Below, in pieces: positions 48,917 through 52,862 of a stretch of 52,862 nt of DNA; positions within the stretch are counted from its first letter, which is position 1; every line of letters starts with the position of its first letter. The translations under genes and the position numbers were made by a program. The notes beneath the pieces are model-generated. The model searched no databases, was not told where the DNA came from, and worked only from the letters and a program-made list of their open reading frames with translations. Location: the NCBI GenBank assembly GCA_023269085.1, contig JAHFML010000003.1:1-52862 (forward strand). Reading direction: 5' to 3'. Source of the stretch: a bacterium (GTDB taxonomy: Bacteria; Patescibacteriota; Minisyncoccia; Phycocordibacterales; Phycocordibacteraceae).

Positions 48917-48936
48917 CCTGCCTGCCGGCAGGCAGG
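48917..48936. repeat. Palindrome in the rpsS leader
   Basis: CCTGCCTGCC followed by GGCAGGCAGG is a perfect 20-bp palindrome 18 bases before the rpsS start. It is the longer sister of the element before rpsL and could form a strong hairpin in the leader mRNA. Confidence 0.88.
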
Positions 48937-48954
48937 GGTTTTTCATTACTTCCT

Positions 48955-49302
48955 ATGTCACGATCACTCAAGAAAGGACCCTTCGTGGACGCTAAGCTCC
49001 TGAAGAAGATCCTCGATAAGAAACCGGCTGAAGCCGGCGTGATTCGCACCTGGGCCCGCCGGAGCCAGATAAGCCCCGATATGCTCGGATTCACCTTCGG
49101 CATCCACAACGGCAAGAGCCATGTCGAGGTGACCGTGTCTGAGGACATGGTCGGACATCGCCTCGGCGAGTTCTCGCCGACGAAGAAGTTCGTCCGCCAT
49201 GGCGGCAAGATGCAGAAGGAGCTGGAGCAGAAGCGCCAGCAGGCCGAGATAACCGCCGCGAAGGCCGCCAAGGCGTCGCCCGCACCGGCGAAGAAGAAAT
49301 AA
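48955..49302 (+). CDS. rpsS: 30S ribosomal protein S19
   Basis: S19 lies in the head of the 30S subunit, paired with S13. The 115-aa product has [42 protein letters not shown] and [13 protein letters not shown], all typical. It carries an extra 25-residue Ala and Lys-rich tail ([19 protein letters not shown]). It opens the ribosomal operon here with its own promoter; rpsJ, rplC, rplD, rplW and rplB, which normally precede it, are absent from its upstream side. Confidence 0.97.
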   Translation: MSRSLKKGPFVDAKLLKKILDKKPAEAGVIRTWARRSQISPDMLGFTFGIHNGKSHVEVTVSEDMVGHRLGEFSPTKKFVRHGGKMQKELEQKRQQAEITAAKAAKASPAPAKKK

Positions 49303-49303
49303 T

Positions 49304-49633
49304 ATGTCCAGCGCAACTCTCAAGAGCCATAATCAGCCCGAGCGCAAGGTTCGCCTTGTGACCAACCTCGTGAAGGGTAAGTCGGTCACGGCCGCGCTCA
49401 CCGCGCTCGAGTTCCTCCCGCGTCGCGCCGCAGAGCCGGTCGCTAAGGTCATCAAGAGCGCCGCCGCGAACGCACAGCAGACAGGGAAGGAGGTCGCCGA
49501 CCTTGTCGTGAAGTCGATCATTGTCGAGAACGCCGGCATGACGAAGCGCTATCAGCCGCGCGCCTTCGGACGCGCGGCACCTATCCGCCGTCGCAAGAGT
49601 CGCATCATTGTTACCCTAGCGCCTAAAGCCTAG
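49304..49633 (+). CDS. rplV: 50S ribosomal protein L22
   Basis: L22 lines the peptide exit tunnel. The 109-aa product has RKVRLVTNLVKGKSVTAALT and the C-terminal hairpin region YQPRAFGRAAPIRRRKSRII. It starts one base after the rpsS stop, with no Shine-Dalgarno site, so translation must be coupled or reinitiated. Confidence 0.96.
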   Translation: MSSATLKSHNQPERKVRLVTNLVKGKSVTAALTALEFLPRRAAEPVAKVIKSAAANAQQTGKEVADLVVKSIIVENAGMTKRYQPRAFGRAAPIRRRKSRIIVTLAPKA

Positions 49634-49647
49634 CGCCTAAATCTTTT

Positions 49648-50373
49648 ATGACCCACATCGTCCATCCCTACGCTCATCGCCTCGGCATCATCCGCGACTG
49701 GAAGAGTCGTTGGTTCGCCGCTGACAAGGCGAGCTTCCGTGAGAATGTGAAGGTCGATGAGATGATCCGCCGCTTCCTCGCCAAGCGCTTGCGTGGTACC
49801 TACTCGAGCAAGGTTGAGATCGAACGCTCGGCCGCAGAGCTTCGCGTCGCCGTCTCGACCGCGCGCCCGGGCCTCGTCATCGGCCGTTCGGGCGAGAACT
49901 CGGTCAAGCTTCGCGCGGATCTCGCGAAGGTCGTGCGCGCGGCCGCGCCGGCTGACAAGCGCGCCTTGAAGCTCGATGTCGTCGAGATCCACCAGCCCGA
50001 GACCGACGCGGCCGTCGTTGCCGGCATGGTGATTGAGGGGCTCGAGAAGCGTATGCCTTTCCGCCGTGTGCTGAAGCAGACGATCGAGAAGGTCATCGCT
50101 GTCCGCGAGGTCGAGGGCGTGCGCATCGCCGTCTCGGGCCGCTTGGGCGGGGCCGAGATGAGCCGCAAGGAGGAGTTGAAGAAGGGTCGCATCCCGCTCC
50201 AGACCTTCCGCGCCGACATCGACTACGCGCACGACGAGGCGCACCTGCCCTATGGTGTCATCGGCGTGAAGGTGTGGATCTTCCGCGGTAATGTCTATCA
50301 GGACAAGCGCGCGTCGGTGCGGATGCCCGAGGCGGCACCGATGCGCCTGCCTATACGGCAGGTAGGCGGCTAA
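49648..50373 (+). CDS. rpsC: 30S ribosomal protein S3
   Basis: S3 forms part of the mRNA entry pore and has helicase activity there. The 241-aa product has the N-terminal domain (HPYAHRLGIIRDWKSRWFA), the KH domain motif VIGRSGENSVKLRADL and the C-terminal domain (SGRLGGAEMSRKEELKKGRI, then YGVIGVKVWIFRG). Length and order are normal. Confidence 0.97.
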   Translation: MTHIVHPYAHRLGIIRDWKSRWFAADKASFRENVKVDEMIRRFLAKRLRGTYSSKVEIERSAAELRVAVSTARPGLVIGRSGENSVKLRADLAKVVRAAAPADKRALKLDVVEIHQPETDAAVVAGMVIEGLEKRMPFRRVLKQTIEKVIAVREVEGVRIAVSGRLGGAEMSRKEELKKGRIPLQTFRADIDYAHDEAHLPYGVIGVKVWIFRGNVYQDKRASVRMPEAAPMRLPIRQVGG

Positions 50374-50382
50374 TTTTGACAT

Positions 50383-50805
<423 letters not shown>

Positions 50806-50824
50806 TTGCTTTCTATTGAATACT

Positions 50825-51028
50825 ATGACAAAAAGAGAAGTAATGACGACCAAGACTGATGCCGAGCTCTCCCGGCTCCTCGCTGACACGCGTGAGGCGC
50901 TCCGCCTCGAGCGCTTCAGCGCCGCGGGCGCCCGGGCGAAGGACCCGAGCGCCGCGCGGAACATGCGCGCCACGGTCGCCCGCGTCCTCACCGAGAAGAC
51001 CGCTCGTGCTTCGGCATCTGCGAAATAA
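50825..51028 (+). CDS. rpmC: 50S ribosomal protein L29
   Basis: L29 sits at the tunnel exit and contacts the signal recognition particle. The 67-aa product is assigned mainly by position between L16 and S17 and by the helical pattern (KTDAELSRLLADTREALRLE, then NMRATVARVLTEK). The start is uncertain: TTG at 50816, ATG 50825 and ATG 50843 are all in frame. It is more Ala-rich than usual. Confidence 0.88.
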   Translation: MTKREVMTTKTDAELSRLLADTREALRLERFSAAGARAKDPSAARNMRATVARVLTEKTARASASAK

Positions 51029-51033
51029 ATCAT

Positions 51034-51309
51034 ATGGAACAAAAAATCACTCGCTCCCAATCATTCACCGGTACCGTCGTCAAGACGGCCATGCAAGAGA
51101 CGGCTACCGTCCGTGTCGATCGCTACGTCAAGGACGCGAAGTACAAGAAGTTCCTCGTCCGGTCGAAGAAGTATCTTGCGCACAACGCGGGGAATGTCGC
51201 CAAGGTCGGCGATAAGGTGACGATCGTTTCCTCGCGCCCGATCTCGAAGTTGAAGAGCTTCGTCATCGATGCGGCCAAGACCGTCGCCGCCGAGAGCGCC
51301 GCAGAATAA
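51034..51309 (+). CDS. rpsQ: 30S ribosomal protein S17
   Basis: S17 is a primary binder of 16S rRNA in the 30S body. The 91-aa product has the OB-fold pattern FTGTVVKTAMQETATVRVDR and KKYLAHNAGNVAKVGDKVTI with SSRPISKLKSFV. It has a short Ala and Glu-rich tail. It follows L29 after five bases. Confidence 0.95.
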   Translation: MEQKITRSQSFTGTVVKTAMQETATVRVDRYVKDAKYKKFLVRSKKYLAHNAGNVAKVGDKVTIVSSRPISKLKSFVIDAAKTVAAESAAE

Positions 51310-51312
51310 TAT

Positions 51313-51690
51313 ATGTTGCAGCCCCAATCCATCGTTTCAGTAGCAGACAACTCCGGCGGCAAGGTCGCGCGCGTCTTCAAGGTGCTCGGCGGGAGCAAGC
51401 GTCGCTATGCCGAGATCGGTGACACGGTCATCGTCTCTATCCAGAGCGCCGAGCCGCGCAAGGCGGTCAAAAAGAAGGACATCTTCCGCGCTATCGTCGT
51501 GCGGCAGGTGAAGCCCTTCGGCCGCAAGGACGGCTCGTATGTCCGCTTCGACGAGAACGCCATCGTGCTCATCGAGAAGCAGGGTAAGGAGATGGGGCCG
51601 AAGGGGAACCGCATCTTCGGGCCGGTCCCGCGTGAGCTCTCAGAGCTCGGCTGGCACTCGATCGTCTCGCTCGCACCAGAAGTCGTTTAA
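51313..51690 (+). CDS. rplN: 50S ribosomal protein L14
   Basis: L14 lies at the subunit interface. The 125-aa product shows [74 protein letters not shown], and IFGPVPREL near the end. All regions are intact, and the length is normal. Confidence 0.97.
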   Translation: MLQPQSIVSVADNSGGKVARVFKVLGGSKRRYAEIGDTVIVSIQSAEPRKAVKKKDIFRAIVVRQVKPFGRKDGSYVRFDENAIVLIEKQGKEMGPKGNRIFGPVPRELSELGWHSIVSLAPEVV

Positions 51691-51700
51691 TCTATTTATC

Positions 51701-51919
51701 ATGCACGTAAAAAAAGGAGACAAAGTGAAGGTGATCGCAGGGAAGGACAAGGGCGTGTCCGGCCTCATCGTCCGCGCCCTGCCGAAGGAGGGTAAGGTCG
51801 TCGTCGAGGGCGTCGCTATCGCGAAGCGCCATGTGAAGGGGGTCGCGGGCAAGGTCGGCCACATCGCGGAGCGCCCCCGCCCGATTGACGCATCGAATGT
51901 CCAGAGAATCGAAAAATAA
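51701..51919 (+). CDS. rplX: 50S ribosomal protein L24
   Basis: L24 starts 50S assembly at the 5' end of 23S rRNA. The 72-aa product has the KOW motif [19 protein letters not shown] and ends soon after [13 protein letters not shown], so it is shorter than the usual 100 aa and lacks the C-terminal extension. A longer frame from 51539 overlaps L14 and is not real. Confidence 0.93.
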   Translation: MHVKKGDKVKVIAGKDKGVSGLIVRALPKEGKVVVEGVAIAKRHVKGVAGKVGHIAERPRPIDASNVQRIEK

Positions 51920-51920
51920 C

Positions 51921-52472
51921 ATGACCACTACCACCTCACTCACGAAGCAGAAACAGCAATCGGCCTACAAGGTGCTCGCCGAGACCTTTGGCTACACGAG
52001 CCCTATGCAGAGCCCGCGCATCATGAAGGTCATCGTCTCCTCGGGCGTCGGCAAGAAGCGCGACAAGAAGCAGATCGAATTCATCGCGAAGCATCTCGCG
52101 CTCATCACCGGCCAGAAGCCGAGCGAGCGCGGCGCGAAACAGTCGGTCGCCTCCTTCAAGGTGCGTGAGGGCGACATTGTCGGTCTCCAAGTGACATTGC
52201 GCGGCGCGCGCATGTTCGACTTCGTCGACAAGGTCATTCACATCGCTCTCCCGCGCACGCGCGACTTCCGCGGGCTCAAAGCCTCGGCTATCGACGAGAT
52301 GGGCAATCTCACTATCGGCATCAAGGAGAACACCATCTTCCCCGAGACGAGCGATGAAGACTTGAAGGATGTTTTCGGCCTTGCCATCACCATCGTCACG
52401 ACCGCGAAGTCGAAGGCCGAGGCCGAGGCATTCTTCCGCTATATCGGCATGCCTCTCATCGCGGCGAAGTAG
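51921..52472 (+). CDS. rplE: 50S ribosomal protein L5
   Basis: L5 binds 5S rRNA and contacts the 30S head. The 183-aa product shows SPRIMKVIVSSGVGKK, LITGQKPSERGAKQSVASFK, LPRTRDFRGL and LTIGIKENTIFPE. The ATG at 51921 lies one base after the rplX stop and is chosen over 51885. A terminator follows, so the operon stops here instead of continuing to S14, S8, L6 and so on. Confidence 0.97.
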   Translation: MTTTTSLTKQKQQSAYKVLAETFGYTSPMQSPRIMKVIVSSGVGKKRDKKQIEFIAKHLALITGQKPSERGAKQSVASFKVREGDIVGLQVTLRGARMFDFVDKVIHIALPRTRDFRGLKASAIDEMGNLTIGIKENTIFPETSDEDLKDVFGLAITIVTTAKSKAEAEAFFRYIGMPLIAAK

Positions 52473-52493
52473 TTTCGTTTTTGTAAAAACCAG

Positions 52494-52527
52494 AAAGCCC
52501 GCGGCGCCTTCGGCGCCGCGGGCTTTT
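52494..52527 (+). terminator. Ribosomal operon terminator
   Basis: GCCCGCGGCGCC pairs with GGCGCCGCGGGC around TTC, followed by TTTTCG. Confidence 0.88.
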
Positions 52528-52540
52528 CGTAGCATAAGCG

Positions 52541-52569
52541 TTGACGCTGTAGATACATAAGTATATACT
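52541..52569 (+). promoter_or_regulatory. mazEF promoter
   Basis: TTGACG (52541-52546), a 17-base spacer and TATACT (52564-52569), ending exactly six bases before the mazE start. This is the clearest case of the leaderless pattern in the window. Confidence 0.78.
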
Positions 52570-52575
52570 TCCCGC

Positions 52576-52824
52576 ATGACCACGACGACGATACAGAAAT
52601 GGGGAAACAGTTGCGCCGTGCGGCTCCCGCACGAGATGCTGCGTCGGCTCGATTTGCAGGCAGGTCGCGAAGTAGAAATTCGAGAAGACAAACAAGGCGC
52701 ATTCTTCATCGTCCCTGCCACGCAGGAGTCTCACTCGCTCGCGAATATGATTGGCCGCATCACAAAGCATAACCAGCATGCGGCGGTTGACTGGAGTCGG
52801 CCGGTCGGGAGGGAGGTATGGTAG
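52576..52824 (+). CDS. mazE: MazE/AbrB-type antitoxin
   Basis: The 82-aa protein has the SpoVT/AbrB swapped-hairpin domain (TTIQKWGNSCAVRLPHEMLR, then LQAGREVEIREDKQGAFFIV). The C-terminal tail (HNQHAAVDWSRPVGREVW) would wrap and block the toxin. It binds its own promoter together with the toxin in this family. It overlaps the mazF start by seven bases. Confidence 0.92.
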   Translation: MTTTTIQKWGNSCAVRLPHEMLRRLDLQAGREVEIREDKQGAFFIVPATQESHSLANMIGRITKHNQHAAVDWSRPVGREVW

Positions 52825-52862
52825 CACGGCGCGCCTCTGTGCCCGATCGCGGCGACGTGGTG
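52818..52862 (+). CDS. mazF: MazF/PemK toxin, truncated by the window edge
   Basis: Only the first 15 codons are visible (MVARRASVPDRGDVV). The VPDRGDVV segment is the usual start of MazF-type mRNA interferases. The gene continues beyond the window, so its integrity cannot be judged. Confidence 0.8.
   Translation, partial: MVARRASVPDRGDVV

Overview
The window looks like a chromosome segment of a Candidate Phyla Radiation bacterium (Patescibacteria, Parcubacteria-like; a Kaiserbacteria-type genome would fit, but I cannot prove the lineage). Reasons: GC-rich, densely packed short genes; ribosomal genes with no Shine-Dalgarno sequences; an intein in a UvrD-type helicase; a ComM/ComF/PilM complement; many toxin-antitoxin loci and remnants; and palindromic CCTGCCTGCC/GGCAGGCAGG elements in ribosomal leaders. 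No rRNA, CRISPR array or replication origin is visible.

Layout. 1-8 kb: small hypothetical genes, a TrmB-like regulator, exonuclease III, a RelB/YafQ pair, a Xer-type tyrosine recombinase, a HicB-like gene with a HicA remnant, a decayed regulator and a RhuM-Fic protein. 8-19 kb: rpsO, a NYN nuclease, a membrane protein, a TraR/DksA zinc finger, comM, a class II Fic protein, secreted fibre-like protein 1, a LysM-M23 hydrolase, the intein-bearing helicase and rsmA. 19-26 kb: a lipoprotein, then an operon of an envelope protein, a large secreted protein, a TrbL/VirB6-like membrane protein and a Pro-rich protein. 26-32 kb: rpsL-rpsG, fusA, fibre-like proteins 2 and 3. 31.7-36.5 kb: a phosphatase and a MacAB-like ABC export operon. 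36.5-44.3 kb: an AT-rich island beside tRNA-Ser(GCU), with a serine recombinase and an HpaII-like restriction-modification cargo, each bracketed by its own inverted repeats. 44.3-49 kb: comF, pilM, two related coiled-coil proteins, fibre-like protein 4 and a DUF3298-like protein. 49-52.5 kb: rpsS-rplV-rpsC-rplP-rpmC-rpsQ-rplN-rplX-rplE. The right edge holds mazE and the start of mazF.

Main discovery candidate: four loci (13.2, 29.8, 30.9, 46.6 kb) encode secreted proteins with almost the same N-terminal 80 residues but different C-terminal heads. One head resembles the C-terminal domain of phage tail fibres. Each is preceded by TTTAC(C/T), eight bases, a run of 7 to 11 G and a TAC(G/T)CT box. 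The G run therefore sits in the spacer between apparent -35 and -10 boxes, giving spacers of 20, 18, 18 and 15 bases. This is the known architecture of spacer-length phase variation, and suggests a phase-variable, mosaic set of surface fibres, perhaps for host contact.

A second genome-wide theme is leaderless expression. At least eight genes have a -10 box ending exactly six bases before the start codon, placing transcription start at the A of ATG. Only a minority of genes carry strong Shine-Dalgarno sequences. The island adds a RadC-cytosine methyltransferase fusion next to an HpaII-type endonuclease, and a ParB-like plus Dam methylase pair of unknown role.
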